DNA from: Peltaster fructicola
Taxonomy: Eukaryota > Ascomycota > Dothideomycetes
Reading direction: 5' to 3'
Assembly (NCBI GenBank): GCA_001592805.2
Contig: CP051139.1
Coordinates: 1,550,001 to 1,614,000 of the forward strand
DNA length: 64,000 bases
Part shown: positions 9,387-24,036 of the stretch, one piece after another
Layout of the letters: each line of letters starts with the position of its first letter
Numbering within the stretch: position 1 is the first letter of the stretch
Position numbers and translations under genes: made by a program
Notes under the pieces: model-generated
What the model saw: the letters and a program-made list of their open reading frames with translations, nothing else
Told to the model about the DNA's origin: nothing
Database searches by the model: none

Positions 9387-12300
9387 TCAGTCAAAGCCAT
9401 TAAGAAGCTCTCGATGAAGACTTCGAAGCATTCCTTGCGCAGCTTCTAGGTCAACCAGGGACTTTAATGCAAACACACCAACGTCCAGGGTACCATGTGC
9501 CACAGTCATCTCAATGTCAAGAGTGTCCTGCTGAAAGTTAGCTATCAACCACAGGAAGAGACGCGAGGACTTACTTTGTAGGCGTTGGTCCATCCAGGCA
9601 TGTCCCGTAGTGCATTGGGAGGTGCGAAATCCTTATCGTGCTGTACTGGCACAAGCTCGTTGCGCTCCTCTTCTCTATTCACATCTAGGCTTTGTATTGT
9701 CACAGCTGCTCGATCGGCTTGACCTGCATTGTTCGCATCTGGCAGCTTCACGAAGTTCAGGAACGTGTCGATCTGTACTCCCGTCCATTCGGTGATCTGC
9801 CACAAAGCTGTTGTGCTGAGCTCGGCACTGCCTATCTGTGCGAGATCTTTTTGTATCTCTTTTGCGAGCTGAGGTAGACTTTTGGCAAGTGGTTGACGAA
9901 TCAACAGAGGGACCAGATTGAGCGTAGGAGCGCGCAGCTCAAGCAGTCCGTCGAGGTGTGATCGATTGGCCATGTATATCCCGAGAACAACATCATGCTT
10001 CGATCTATCACCATGCTGGACGCAGTGTATAGCGTAGATCCTGGCCCATGCTGCAAATATGGCGGACTGGAGGTTGAGGCTGTGCTTTCGGGCTTGTTGT
10101 TCGAGAGCTGCAGCATCCGCCAGCACGTTTGGCTGGAAGATCTCGACTCGTTCTGTAACCTCATTTTCACTGATTGGGAGGCTTACTGCCGACACGTTCG
10201 CGAGATATTCGCACCAGAAGTCTTTACTGGACCTTGTCGCAGTAGGATGCAAGTACTGTGACATATAGTCCTTGATAGTGACGTGTGAGGGAGCGATCTG
10301 CTCTTGGTCGATCAACCGACACAGATCATTGATCAGCAGTTCAAGAGAGACTGCATCATAGAGCGCGTGGTGTATCTTGAGCTGTAGCTTCCAGCCATCC
10401 TTTTGTGCAGTGGCGTACAAGCAGATGAAAGGCTGATCCTTCTTGCACATTTGCTTGTCATTGAATGCAAAGCTCAAGCTTTTGCACTTACTCAGAATGA
10501 CTTGAGCGACCGGATAGTCCGCTTGTTCGGTCGTCACAAAGATCGTCCTCAAGATGCTGTGCTTCGAGACAAGCGTTTCCCATGCCTGCCTGATTCGTTC
10601 GACGTCGACACTGCCATTGAGCTGATATGTGAAAGTAGGATAGAATAATCGTCCCTTAGTGTTGCGCCAGACACTCAGCATGTATATTTGACCAGCCGTC
10701 GCTGGAGTAATGTCCTCGATGTTGTCGTGCGGTTCCACGAACTTAGCCGATAGATCCTTTGGTGATAGAAGTCTTGTAACCGAGCTTGAGCTTGACTTTG
10801 CTGGGTCTCGATCATGACCGCTTTCCTGCTGTACTAGAGATGCAACCTTGCTGACCGAACCAGCCTTGAGCAGATCACTAACTTTCAGCTTGATGCCGCT
10901 CTTCTTGAGCAGAGTAGAGACCTTGATCGCCGAGATGGAGTCGATGCCCAGACTCTCCAGCGATGACGATGGGGAAATATCTGCAACAGGCGTACCAGAT
11001 ACTTTAGCAAGAACACTGCTGACGCTGTCCAGTCCTGCAGCTGACACTTCCTTTATCACGTCCTTCGGTGATGGTTCTCTGACCGAGTGCTTCTGCCTCT
11101 GCTTGAATGCAGGCATACCACACACGGACACCTTGTCTCCTTCGAAGTCGACAGTCGGCTGATCGGGGTTGGAAAGTACTGATTGGAAAAGCTGATCTAG
11201 GCGCTGGACGAGCACCTCAGTGTCTTCAGATGAGAGTATGTTGTCTTTCGCAGCCGTTCTGAAGATTACACTGTCACCAGCTACCTCCATCTCTGCCGCC
11301 ACTGAATACTCGACGCTCGATGCTGCTGCTGTCGATTCATAGAGCGGTTGTGTCTTGTCTGCGGCTGACTCTTGTCTTTGCTGATAGATGAACAAACTAT
11401 CGAATAGCTCTCTCTCATGTTCAGGATGTTGCTTTCGATATGCTGCATTGATCATCCGTAGCGGAGTCCGTTTGTGTGGCAGCATGTCGTTATTCAAGCT
11501 TTGCACTGCTCCCAAAACGTCCTTGCGGCTGCCAAACACTGAGGCGCGGATTGGTACCGTATTCATCATTGGAAACATAATCTGCTCATCTTCGTCACTG
11601 TCACGGCAAGCGAGAACAATGCCAAAAGTGACCTCGAGTTGTTGTGAATAAGTCGCAAGAAGCAAAGCCCAGGATGACTGTGCGAGTGCTTGCATCGAGA
11701 TGCCCAGTTGACGACAAGCTGCACGAGCTTGCTCGGCGGTGACCCGGCTGACAACTTCATGCCTGTTCACAGCAGAGGAACTACCTGTTGTATTTGTTGC
11801 CACGAACTGAGATGGCCGCACACCAGACAAGGCATCTGTCCAGAACTCGACCGAAGCGCTCTTTGTTGCAAGGAGTGCACTGTTCATCGCCGTATCTGCG
11901 GCCGGCCGTGCTTGGTAGGAACCATGATATGCTTGTGCGACATCGTTGTGCAGCAATGCCAAGCTGTGCCCATCGTACTGCGCATGCGATATGGACAAAA
12001 GCAGGTGCTTTTGCTCATCTAGTGTCACCAAGGTCAAGCGCAACGGTGGCTGTGTCTCAACACTGGCAGCCACCTCTTTTCGAACCCTGTCCACGAGCTC
12101 AGGAAGTGCTGAGGAGTCCTCTAGCTCTACAGCTCTGAACGGCACACTACTCGTGCTGTGTATCAATTGAGCAAAGGCACATTGGATCTCAGGGAGGTCC
12201 ACAGGTAAGAATGATGTCCGTAAGATAGGCGAAGCTTTGATGACAGTGATCCATGCCTCTTTGAGCTTGACAATATCAACATCACGACCAATTCTCAACA

Positions 12301-15300
12301 GGTCGTGGTTGAAGTATTCGGTAAGTTCAGACTGCAGCATTGATGCAAGTAATGCCTCTTGTCCTGGTGTCGCAGGTAGTACTCGTGCGATCTTGAAATC
12401 TGTGTCTGGTAGGACGAGTTTCTGAGCAAGCTCGTGCTCCAAAGTGCCCAGTATGTCCGTGTCTTGGTCGCTTGATGGCTTAGTCTGCTCACCGAGCGCA
12501 CTGAGCATCTTCGGTATGGTCTGCATTTGCAGAATCGTACTCACATTGATGTTGATATTCCGCTTGCGGAGCCTCGAAGCTAGTTTCACGGTGTCGATGC
12601 TATCAAGTCCAAGCTGGAACAAGGTGTTGTGCTCGTCGACTTGATCAGATGCCAGATCTGCGAGGCATGCTAGCTCTTCTTGTATGACTTTTGCCTCGTT
12701 AGTCCACATGAAGTCATGTACACCGTTGAGGTCCGTGGGAGCAGACACCGTAGTCTTGTTGATGTTCGAGATTTGTTTGAGTTCGAGATCGAAAGTATCC
12801 AATATAGCACCGTCTCGATCATCGATGATCTCCTTTAGAGCTTTATCAAAGCTTGAAAGAAAGGTAGAAAGGTCTGTTTCAGTAGCGATGTCTGACTGTG
12901 CTACGATAGTGACAGCAATCTTTCCGGTTGTCTCAAGCTCTGCCTCAAAAGCTAGGGGATACTCAGCATGACTCTCGCCTTCGATCTGTGTCCAGATCTT
13001 GTTGAGGCCAGACTCGCTGTCTTGGCTAATTTGCAACACGAAGAGCGAGTCGAAAAGTTCTTGAGTTGAGGTTCGTCCTGACCACTTCTTCACGAGGCGA
13101 AGTGGTGTGTGTTGATAAGGTAGGCAGGCAGTGTTCCACTCGTGGCATGCTTGTACAAGTTCGTGCCAGGCCATACCAGGACGAAGTGCCACCAGAGTCG
13201 GCAGGGTGTTGAAGAGTGGTCCGAGGGCACGATCCGCACCATTTACCGGTAGGGTCCTTCCGCTGGTGACCACACCATAGGATGCTGTAGTGTGAGAGAA
13301 TTGTCGTAATGCAACCTGGAACGCAGCCTGGAGCATAGCTTGGTGCGATGTACCAAGCTTCTGTCGACTTTCCTCAAGGCGGACGTAAGTGAGTGTCTTC
13401 TTGTATGTGCTTGTACGACTGCCATCCGATTCTTCCAGAGCTCGTGCCATAGGTTGGTATCTGAGTTCAAGTAACGCCTGCTGCCAAAACTCTTTCGCCC
13501 CAGCTACCTGCTGGAGTGGTCCGTATGGCAAGATTGATGTGTACGCTGGACCATACTCCGGCTGTGCTCCTTCATAGACCTGTGCTAATGCTTGCATCAT
13601 CAGATCAAATGAGATACCATCATACATAGCATGATGGATATGTATGACCAACACATGACCAGCATCATGCGTAATGAGGCAAGGCTGAAAAGGTTGAAGT
13701 ACACTGTCTTTGTTGTGATCCAGCCACTCTTGCTTCAGCTCTGTCAATGTAGGCTTCAGATCTCGGTTGTGTGTCTTGGTATGAATGAGATCCCAGCGCT
13801 TTTGCTTGGCAAAGACTTGGAGGTAGCCTTCATCTGTGTCTGTGAAGGAGACTCGAAGCATCTCGACTTCACTCGCCAGTGCTTCTAGTGATTTCTCTAG
13901 CCTATCTGCATTGATGTTATGCAGCTGGAACTCGAAGGTGTTGAAATACGGCCGATGTGCCAACCTCATGCTTTCGAATAGTATACCTTGTTGCAGTGCT
14001 GTACAAGGCACGATCTTGGTGATGCTCAAAGCTTGCACACCGAGCTGTTTCGCGGCTTGCTGACGGAAGCGCTGGTCATACGATGCGATCCGAAGCTGTG
14101 CTTGTCCGATCTCTGTGCTGTCATCAGGAGTACTGTTGTCATTGAACAGGGCATCCACTAGCTGGTTCATTTGCGGGTTACGCATGACTTTTGCCACGTT
14201 GGCTTGGTCAATGCCATTTCTCTCGAGTTGCTTGGCAAAAGATATGACGCTGACAGAGGATAGACCGAGTGAGAAGATGTTGGAATTGCCATCGATATTG
14301 CCGGGATCGATGGATAGCATGCTAGCAAGAACGCTGGCGACTCGCTGTCCTTGCGTAGTTAGAGCACGTCGCTTGACGGAAACACCTTGCGCTGACTGAA
14401 GCTCAGCCGCCGAGAGGTTATTGTAGAATGCAGACAATGCCTTGCCATCAATCTTGTTGTTGACCGTGAGAGGTATCTTAGACACTGGCAGGATGTGAGT
14501 CGGCACCATATAGCCGGGCAAGAACTTCCTACAGGCATCAGATGAGCGAATCGCATTCTCTGCTGCATTCTCATTGCTGCTCAGCGCGAGCTGATCGGCA
14601 TTTGTAGAACTTCCACTGACAATGAACGAGACCAAAGTCTGCTTGTTGCCATCATCAGATTTGACCACTAACGAGGTAACATCAGCAATGGTGGAGTGGG
14701 AGGCCTTGATGACTGAATCGATCTCGTCGATTTCAAGTCTTTGTCCTCTGAGTTTGGCTTGAGAGTCTTTTCTGCCAACGAACATGAATGATCCGTCTGC
14801 AAGTTGTCTCACCAGATCGCCAGTACGATAGATGCGCTCGCCAATGGTCTCTAATGTTGGAAAGACCAGCTCGGTGAGATCAGGTCTGTTGAGATAGCCC
14901 TTGCCGACCAACTTACCAAAAACACAGAGCTCACCTATGGCACCTTTCAAGACCGGCTGCAACGTCTCTGGGTCGATAACACATGATCCGACGTTGTCGA
15001 AGGCTGGTCCGATGTTGGCGGGCTTCGCGTCTGTGCCGATGAAAGTGTTCATGGTGACACCAATAGTCGCTTCGGTTGGCCCATAGCCATTACAGATCAC
15101 TCCGTGCTTGCCCCATCGCTGGATGATCTCTTGTTTGAGAGCTTCTCCGCCAGTAATGAAAACACCATGGCATAAACATGGGACATCTTCCGGCTCAAGT
15201 AGTCGAGCAAGAGACGGCGTAAGGTCTATATGACTGATCTGTGCGTGGTTGATGAACCCTATCAGATCACCAAGCACTAGATCTCTTGGCGCTCCGACCA

Positions 15301-18300
15301 TAGTTATACCCACACTCCAGCTCCAGAAGTGCTCGAGTACAGATACATCGAACCAATAGGAAGCAAACTGAAGCCATCTGGACTCGTCAGTCCAGTGACC
15401 ATCAAACAGTCGCTGGAAAGACATCATAGCTTGCACTGCACTCTCGTGGGAGATTTCGCAGCCTTTCGGCGTACCAGTAGTGCCACTGGTGTATAGACAG
15501 TAGCAAGTGGCCTGGTCATCGAGCTTGACTGCGGGTAGTGGCTCCTCCGGCATGTGTTGAAGTGATGATAAGCTGAGCACGATGCAAGTAGTCTCTGTGT
15601 CCAAGTTTTCAAGCTCGATGCTGGCGTCCGTAAGCAGAATCCTTGCAGAAGAATCGTTCAGTATGAACTCCTTCCTCGCCCTGGGTAGGTCTGGATCTAG
15701 GGCCAGGAAAGCACAACCAGTCTTCAGGATACCCAAGAAGGCAAATGAAGCTTCAGGACACTTATTCATGCAAACTGCAATGATATCTGTCTTCTGCGCA
15801 CCCTTTCTCGCGAGTAGATGAGAGACTTGGTTGCCAAGTAGGTCAAGCTCACGGTAAGTCCACCTGCTTTTAGTCTTCACCGTCCCTTCGAGCTGCCAGA
15901 CGAAGTCGAGAGCGATCTTATCCGGAGTCTTACGCGCATTCTGTTCGACAGCTTGGTGTAATAGCTTGAATTTTGATGGGATGCTTCGTTGGGTTGGCGG
16001 AGTGATTGAGAGTCTCTGTGTCAGGGAGCTTTTCTCAGCGAACTTGTAGTCCAGCTCATTCAGAAGGATTGTCTCATACTGCTCAAGCATAATCGAAGCA
16101 TGCTCTCTGGGCAACGTTGAAGTTGCAAAGGTTAGGCGAAGTTCCACAGCACCTACAGGAGTTATTTCCAGCTCCAAGGATAGTTTGTAGTCGACTGCGG
16201 CGGACTGTCGCTCAATGGAGAGGATATCTTCACTGTCCGCTTCGCTCGAACGCTGATAGACGACAATAGTGTCAAATAGAGTCTCGCCAGGTCGACCGGC
16301 GAATTTCTGGATATCTGACAGAGGTGTTGAGCGATGGCGTTGTGCAGCTGCGTTGTAATCAACCATCCGGTCTAGAAGCTCCTGCCCATCATCTTGCACT
16401 TGGACGTTGACAGGGACAGTATTGATGCACGGGAAAACAATCTTGCTATCGTCGGCTCCAGACCGACTAGAGAAGACAGTACCAAAGGTGACGGTCTGCT
16501 CGCCTAGATATGATCGAAGAAGTCTTGCCCAGGCAGCTTGCACAGCAGCCTGGATCGTGCATTTCTTGCTGCGGCATAATCTTTCGAGTTCGGCACCGGA
16601 TAAAACTGACTGTCGCATCATATCTTCAACAGTCGTATCCTTCACTATACGAGGCGTCAAGCTTGGGAATGTTGTAGCACTGCAACCTGTCAGTTCTCTT
16701 CAGAGTCCGGACCGTTGGTACTTACCTTGCTGCACGCAGCTTCTGTTTCCAGAACTCTGCGCAATCCGGCTCCGACCTTGAGACTGCAGCCAGTATTGGG
16801 CCGAGCACCTTGTCCAGCGTATACGATTGTCCTAGGTCCGTTTGCCTTGCGGCAGCTGCAAAGTCTGCGAGGAGGACTTGCAGACCGGCTGCGTCGTACA
16901 ACGCATGATGTAACGACAATATGATCGAGCTGTGTACCTTGGTGGTTGCGAGTGATACTCGCCATAGTGGTGTGTGCATTGAACGGACGATTCCAGAAGC
17001 GATCTTTTGTTCTATATCGGCCTGTGGTAAGTTGTCGAAGGTCAGAACTGGTACAGCTGCTAACGGTGCTTTGCAAATGAACATGAAGAAAGGTGAGCTA
17101 GACTCTTCACCATGCAGGAAACCAGTGCGTAGGATGGGGTGTTTGTTTTGTACTTTCTGCCAAGCCTGATTGACGGCCTCCGACGACAACGGATCTGGAA
17201 ATTTCAGCCATATATGGTTGACGTAGAGCTGACCTTGTGACGCAACTGATTGAGCAAGCATGCCCTGTTGTACTGGTGTGCAAGGCTGGACTGACTCAAT
17301 GTCGATATCGTGGTGACTGGTTTGCTCGAGCACCAAAGGTTTGTGAGCTCGCTCAAAGTCATCAAGATAGGTACTGATTTCTGACGTTATGCTCGTGCGA
17401 CTGGAGGTCATCGCTTGAGCAATTGCTTTTGGTGTTCTAAGTTCGAGAACATCTGTAGGGTCGATGTGATGACCACTGAGTCTGACCTTTGCAGCAATCT
17501 GAGCTGCGTTGAGGCTGTCAAGACCTAGCTGATAGATTGATGTGCCTCGAAGGACCTTGCTTATGTCCACCTTGGCTAGCTCACATAGTATATTTCTGAT
17601 CAACAGCTCTTTGTCGGTCCAGTCTTGAGAATCAGCCTCTGTCACCTTGCTGATGAGGTCAGCTCCATCATCGGTCTTGTCGACAAGAGCGCCCTGCAAC
17701 GATTGTATGTGCCAGTCTCGTGTGCTGAATGGTTGATCAAGTAGGGTCTCGAGAGACCGCTGAAAGAGCTCTGCCATGCGAGCACCAGGGATGTTTGCCG
17801 TCATAGCAGGGATAGAGTACACGGCGACGTTATAGTGCTGTTCTTGCGTGGTGATCTCGAGGACTAACGGAAGGCCCATACCACCTTGATCGTCTGCTAG
17901 AGTCCAGATGTTCTGATCGAGCTTCTCAGCCGGAGGTTGCACTATGACGAGACTGTCAAAGAGCCTCCTAGATGATTGTGAGATCAGGCGCTGAATCATG
18001 CGAAGTGGAGCAAGTTGATATGGTTTGGCTGCGCTTCGAAATCTGTGTAAACGCTGGACGAGATCAACATTGTTTCGAGACCTTGTCAAGTCAATCCGGA
18101 CAGGTATGGTGTTGAAGCAGGGAGCCACAAGATCGTCTATGCCATCGATGGACGGCAATCGGCCACCAATGACATCGCCGAAGCATACGTCGCTGTAGTT
18201 TTGCAAGAATGACAGACATCTTGCCCAAGCAGCATGAATTATGCTTGTGATACTGACGCTATGCTGTTTGGCAAACTCCTGTAGATCTTCGGGCGCAACA

Positions 18301-21300
18301 TTGAGGACCTGGCTGTGCTTAACCTCAGCAGATGGTTCTGTTGTATGTGATCTTGGGAACGATCTTGGACGGAAGCCTCCCAGCTTGGAAGACCAAAAGT
18401 CTTGTGATTCTGACCCTTCTTGCTTGAGACACTGACTTAGGAAGCTGTTGGCCAATGTTGCTGGAGGTAGTGAGCGTTCGTGGTATAATGCTTCAATCTC
18501 GGCCAATAGGATTGATATCGAGGTTCCATCGTAGATCGCATGGTGCATATAAACATGTAGCTCAACCTTATAGATACTGCGTCTCACTCGCAGCTCTACA
18601 GGGTGAGTAGGACTGACGATTGTCAACTCCGCGCTCGTACCTTCAGCAGCTTCTTCCACCCAAGGCAGCGGTACTGACTTGAGGACAACTTGCGCGAAAG
18701 GACGGTCAACTAGCTGTGTGTCAACAAAGACGGTTCGGAGGATAGCATGACGCTCGAAGACTTGCTTGAAGCAAGTCTTGAGTCTTTCGATATCACCAAC
18801 GATGTCGAAAATCGTGTGATTGGAATAGGTTTGCTTGTTGTTGATACCAGCAGCAAGCATTGCTTCTTGTAGGGGCGTACATGGTAAGATGGTCTGTACC
18901 TCTTCGCCGCCCAGGAACAGATCTTTCAATATGCTCTGAACGGTGTCATCTGCAAAGACGTCGAGGTTGTAGGAGTCAGGTAGTGTCGCAGGTTTGTCTT
19001 CATTCAATGCTCTCGCTAGGCGTGCCACAGTCGGATGCCGGAGAACCATGCTGACTTGAACGGTCTGATCAAGCTTCTTCGTCAACATCTTTGCTAGCGA
19101 TATTGCATTGACTGAGTTGACCCCAATAGTATCGAGATTAGCATTACGGCTGATGTCTTCAGCAGTAAATCGAAACATGCCAGCAAGCACTTCAGTAATC
19201 GGTGCCTCAGCAGGCAATGGATCTGAGCTTTCTTCGCTGTGATCGTCAGACCTGGAATATGCCAGCTTCTGCTGCTGCGTGGCTGCTGTAAAGAATCGCT
19301 TGAGCGCATTCTGATCCATCTTACCCTGCGCCGTGCGTGGCAATGCCGTCACCGGGAAGAGGTAGGTGGGTACCATGTATGATGGTAGAGATGCCTGGAG
19401 AGTAATGAAGAGCACCTTGGTGGAATGGGAGATGTCGGGTAATGGGTCGAGGATCGAGCTGTTCGATGTGTCAGCTTTCTTTGGGATCCAGTAGCTGACC
19501 AGGATTGGCACTGTGTGAGCATCCGTCAAAGCGATTGTGAAGCAGTCATCAGCAGAGCCACTGCGAAGTACAGTGGCATTGATTTCGCCAAGCTCAACAC
19601 GATTACCCCTAATCTTGACCTGGGAGTCTGATCGGCCGTGAATGAGCAGGGTACCATCTGCAAGGATGCGTCCAAGGTCTCCACTACGGTAGACTCTACC
19701 ATATTGAGGATGTATGTGTATCTTCTCTTCATTCAGTGTCTCAAGTCCCACGTACCCTCTGAAGACCTGCTCACCACCGAAAGCGAACTCTCCATGAGCT
19801 CCTTGTGGTAAGATTCTGAAGTCATGCCCGGGATGCAATACGAATGCCGATGTGTTTGAGAATGGACGGCCTATACTTCCAAGGTGATGCTCAGGAGTGA
19901 TGTTCATGTTGACTGTACATATGTTGGTCGTCTCCGATGGTCCATAGCCCTGATGAAGGCCTCGTCCAGCCCATGATCGGTGCACAGCAGCTGTCATTGC
20001 TTCTCCAGCTGTAACCAGAAACTTTACCGTCGGCACGTCGGCTGGCTGTACTAGACTTGCAACAGTCGGCGTCATTGACAGATGTGTAACGCCAAAGTGC
20101 CTGATTGATTGCGCTAGGTCTGCAAAAAGTGTATCCTTGATGGCTGTACAGATTGTAAGTCCGGTCATGAAAGAGAAGAAGATCTCAAAGACGGCAACAT
20201 CGAAGCTCTGTAAGCATGCTTGAAGAAGACGATCTCCAGGTTGATGCTGATACATTTTCATCAACACTCGAACGTTGCCGTGTAAGTTGCCTCTTGTGAC
20301 CGTCACGCCCTTCGGCACACCAGTGCTACCACTGGTGAACACTGTATATGCAACGTGCTCGGATCTAGTCAAGACCTTCGGCGGCGAAGCTGAGCACTCG
20401 GAGAGGTTTAGTGTTGACATGAGCAACACTGGTGCGTCTGTATGCTGAGACATGTCGATGGCGTACTCATCTGTGATGACCATCCTTACGCCGGCTTGCT
20501 TAAAGATGGCGGTAGCTCTCTGGGACTGTATCTCGGGTACCATAGGCAAGTAGCCAGCGCCAGTTTTCACTACAGCAAGAATAGCCACATAGAGATCGAG
20601 GCTCTTCTCCATGCAGATAGCGACGAGGTCATTAGGTTGAACTCCACGTTCGATCAGAAATCGAGCAAGCTGATTTGCCTTGCGATGCAATCCGTCGAAA
20701 GTCATGGATTGGATCTTTGGCATGGGACCGAAGCTGTCGGCCACCAGGATGGCTTCAAGCTTGGGGTGTGCCCTATGTATCTTGTCGAGATCTTCCAGCA
20801 AATCTGACTCTGAAGCTGCGTAGATCGGAGATGGGTTGGAGATGGAGAGTAGGCTCTCAGGTAAGCGCATGTGAACCTGGTCTATAGCCTCATCAGGATA
20901 GTCCAGAAGGATGTCAGTGACCGCTTCAAGTTGGGCAATGAGCTGTTGTGCCTGCTCTGAGAATATGATGCTCGAGTCGAACGTCACTCGGCTCTCGATG
21001 TGACCTTGCAAAGGCCGGACTTCTACCACCAGCTTGAATTCATGGTAGTCAGCAGAGTCAATCTCTCGCACCAAATTCGTGTCATCAGCTAAGATAGTCG
21101 ATTCTTGCCAGATGAAGAGTGTGTCGAACAAGATTTCGCCCTCTTCGAGGTTCGCCAGCTTCAGAATCTCAGTCATTGGCGTCATTGAATGCTCCAGAAC
21201 ATTACGATTGACAGTGTGGACGTGGCTGATCAGATGAGACCAGCTCGAGTGGGACGCCACGTCCACGTGTACAGGAAGCGTAGCCAAGGTAGGACCAAAA

Positions 21301-24036
21301 GCCTGATCAATGCCTGGTACAGGTAGGTGTCGACCAGACAGCACTGTACCGTATACAACATTTGTGCTTCCGACATATTGGCTCAGCAGATACGCGTAAG
21401 CTGTCTGGAGTATTGCTTGTGCGCTCCAGTCATGCTTCTTGGCGGTCCGACGGAGTGAATGCTGATTGATCTGAAGTGGTGTCCATACTGTACAGGCCTG
21501 ACAACTATCTGTCTTGACGCTCGTCGTGTTGGGGAATGTTGTCGATTGAGCTTCTCGCATGTGCTCAGCCCAGAAGCTCATAGTCTCATTGGAGATACCG
21601 TGCTCGATATGGTCGATGTAATACTCCAATATCGGACTGAAAGGGTTAGACTCCACGGAACGACCTTCGAGGAGGTTGCTGAGATCATGTTTGAGGATGT
21701 CGATCGACCATTGGTCATAAAGTGCATGGTGCATCTGCAAGAGGATCTCCGCGGTGTTACCTTTACGATGCAGTTGGAATCGACTAGCTTCGAGCAGCTC
21801 CTCCTCTGTGGACTTGGTGTATGCGTCCGGCATTCTGTTCGTCCACAAAACTTGTTGTGCTTGGCTCGTTTTGTAAATTACAACATCGTAAGCGCTGGAG
21901 CTTCCGCCACTGGCCAGGAAGCCTGCTCGTAGAAGTTCGTGCTTCGATATCAATGTTGCCATTGCAGTTTCGATATCATCGTTCGAGAAATCTGCGCTGA
22001 TCTCAAGCTTGATCCAATTGCAGTAGAGCTGTGAGTTCGTGGCTGTGAGTGCTAGCATGGCAGATTGAACTGCAGAGCAAGGCAATATCTTGTCGACCTC
22101 GCTGGCTCGTGAGCGCATAAGAGGATGTTGCAAAGCCTCCTCACGCCGCTTACTCGCTATGAGCTGCGAGGCAGTTCTTGTTGACTTCAGAGTTGATGCT
22201 CTAGCATCATTGAGTATGTCTGACAGATCGTACACACTCTTGGCTGTCATCACTTGGGTGGCCATCGGTCGCGGGTAGCCTAGCTTGCTAAGCTCTGAAA
22301 CAATGCGTATCGAGGTGAGTGAATCGATGCCTGGCAGCGACAGCTCTTGGCCTCTGACAGCGTGCTCGCCCAAGATGCGTCGGATGATGACCATTATTGT
22401 ACTGCCTGATATCAGCTGGAAATCACAATGATATAGGCTCGACTCACTCAATCTGTTCGTCTTCAGTCGGGGCAATCTCGTCATGCTCAGCCAATTGGGT
22501 TTCCTCATATTGCGTTCGCAGTGTCCTTCGATCGACCTTACCAGAAGGCAAGTATGGTAGCTCAGCCTGTCGTACAAAGTGAGTGGGCAGCATGTATGCT
22601 GGCAGCCATTTCTTGCACACTTCTCGAATGATGTCTTCAGAGACTGAGCTCGGGTCACACTTGCAGAAAGCAACGAGCACATCCGAGACGACTTCAGCCA
22701 CTGCACCACTGCAGCCAGGAGTCTTTGCAACAGCATACTCGACTTCCCCAAGCTCCATACGCTGTCCTCGAAGTTTTACCTGGCCACCAGTAATACGCCC
22801 AAGACAAGTTATGCGGCCATCCTCAGTCATGACCGCCTTGTCTCCAGTGCGGTAGAGCTTACCATGCTCTGCATGCGTCTGAAATGCTGCGACGGTCTGT
22901 TCGTCACGGTTCAGGTAGCCGTCAGCCAGCTGGTAACCACCGACAGCTAACTCGCCTTCCTTGCCAAATGGAAGAATGGACAGGGCACAGTGGTCCTCAG
23001 TCGCGGGCTCGACAATGAACGCAGATACGGTGTCTAGAGGGAAGCCAATGTTGCCGGTCGGCATGTCTTTCCGAAAGTTGGGCTCGAGAGTGCAGTGAAT
23101 AGTTGCCTCTGTTGGACCATACATACCATGGAGCACAGCGGTATGGTCGACATCGCCACCATAACGCTCGACAACGTCCTTCTTCAGCATCTCGCCTATA
23201 GTGAGCAGCACCTTTAACCCAGGCACGGCCTCACGAGAACCAAGAAGATTGCTTGCCACCGATGGCGTGAGCTCTGCAGCGTCTATGTGTAGTGAGTTGA
23301 TGATTCCCGGAAGATCTGACAGAAGATGTGTTCGCTCGCAACAAATGATAGTCCGCCTGCGGAAGAGTGTGAAGAAGATTTCGAATACGGATACATCGAA
23401 TGTAGGTGCTGCAAATTGTAAGAATCGCGAATATGCTGGAATATGCTGATCGTGTGCGAGTAAAGCTTGCACTGCAGAGAGATGCGACAGTAAGACGCCT
23501 TTGGGCAAGCCAGTGCTACCAGATGTATACATAACATAGGCCAGATCGGTGCAAGTCGTCGAGCGATGTTGTCGGATTGTTTGTTGGTCGCTGGCCTCAT
23601 CGACGTTGATGACCGTGATCGAGGGATGTTCTGGGAGCCGAGAGTGCAGAGCTGAGGTTGTCAGGACAATGCTGGCGCTCACATCCTTGAGAATGTAGCT
23701 TAGTCTATCTTCTGGAGCATCTATAGGTAATGGACAAAATGCACCGCCTGCCTTGAGTATGGCCAGCTGCGATATATACAATTCTGGGCATTGTGTGAGA
23801 AGCAGCGGCACAATGAAATGCTTCTTCGTTTGCGGTTCAGCTGCATTTGTGATTCGTACGGCAAGATCGTCTGCTCGTTTGTGTAGCTCTTGATATGTGA
23901 TCCTCACAGTATCGTTTTGGAAGTCGTGGTATTCGATGGCGATCTCCTTGGTCGGCTCTGCGACAAGCTTGTGCAGCTGATCAGGCCCACGCAGCCGGCG
24001 AGGCGATGGATTGAGGATTGACAGCTTCGAAGCCAT
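9387..24036 (-). CDS. sidC: Ferrichrome-type siderophore nonribosomal peptide synthetase
   Basis: Assembles a ferrichrome-class cyclic hexapeptide from three N5-acyl-N5-hydroxyornithines and three small amino acids. Four exons read in order: 24036..22448, 22401..16726, 16679..9575, 9530..9387; introns 46, 46 and 44 bp; 4,837 residues. Domain order: A1 (about 20-505), T1 (531-595), C1, A2 (1065-1565), T2, C2, T3, C3, A3 (2660-3170), T4, C4, T5, C5, T6, C6. The three A domains keep YTSGSTG/TVFTSGSTG/YTSGTTG, GYGPTE-like, YRTGD-like and the A10 lysine. All six T domains keep the phosphopantetheine serine (about 557, 1626, 2159, 3228, 3782, 4336). C domains show HHxxxD, except C5 with SHAQYD, which keeps the second, catalytic His. 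There is no epimerase or thioesterase; cyclisation by the last C domain is typical of the family. The T-C-T-C ending is diagnostic of ferrichrome synthetases. The exact product (ferricrocin, ferrichrome or other) cannot be read. Confidence 0.93.
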
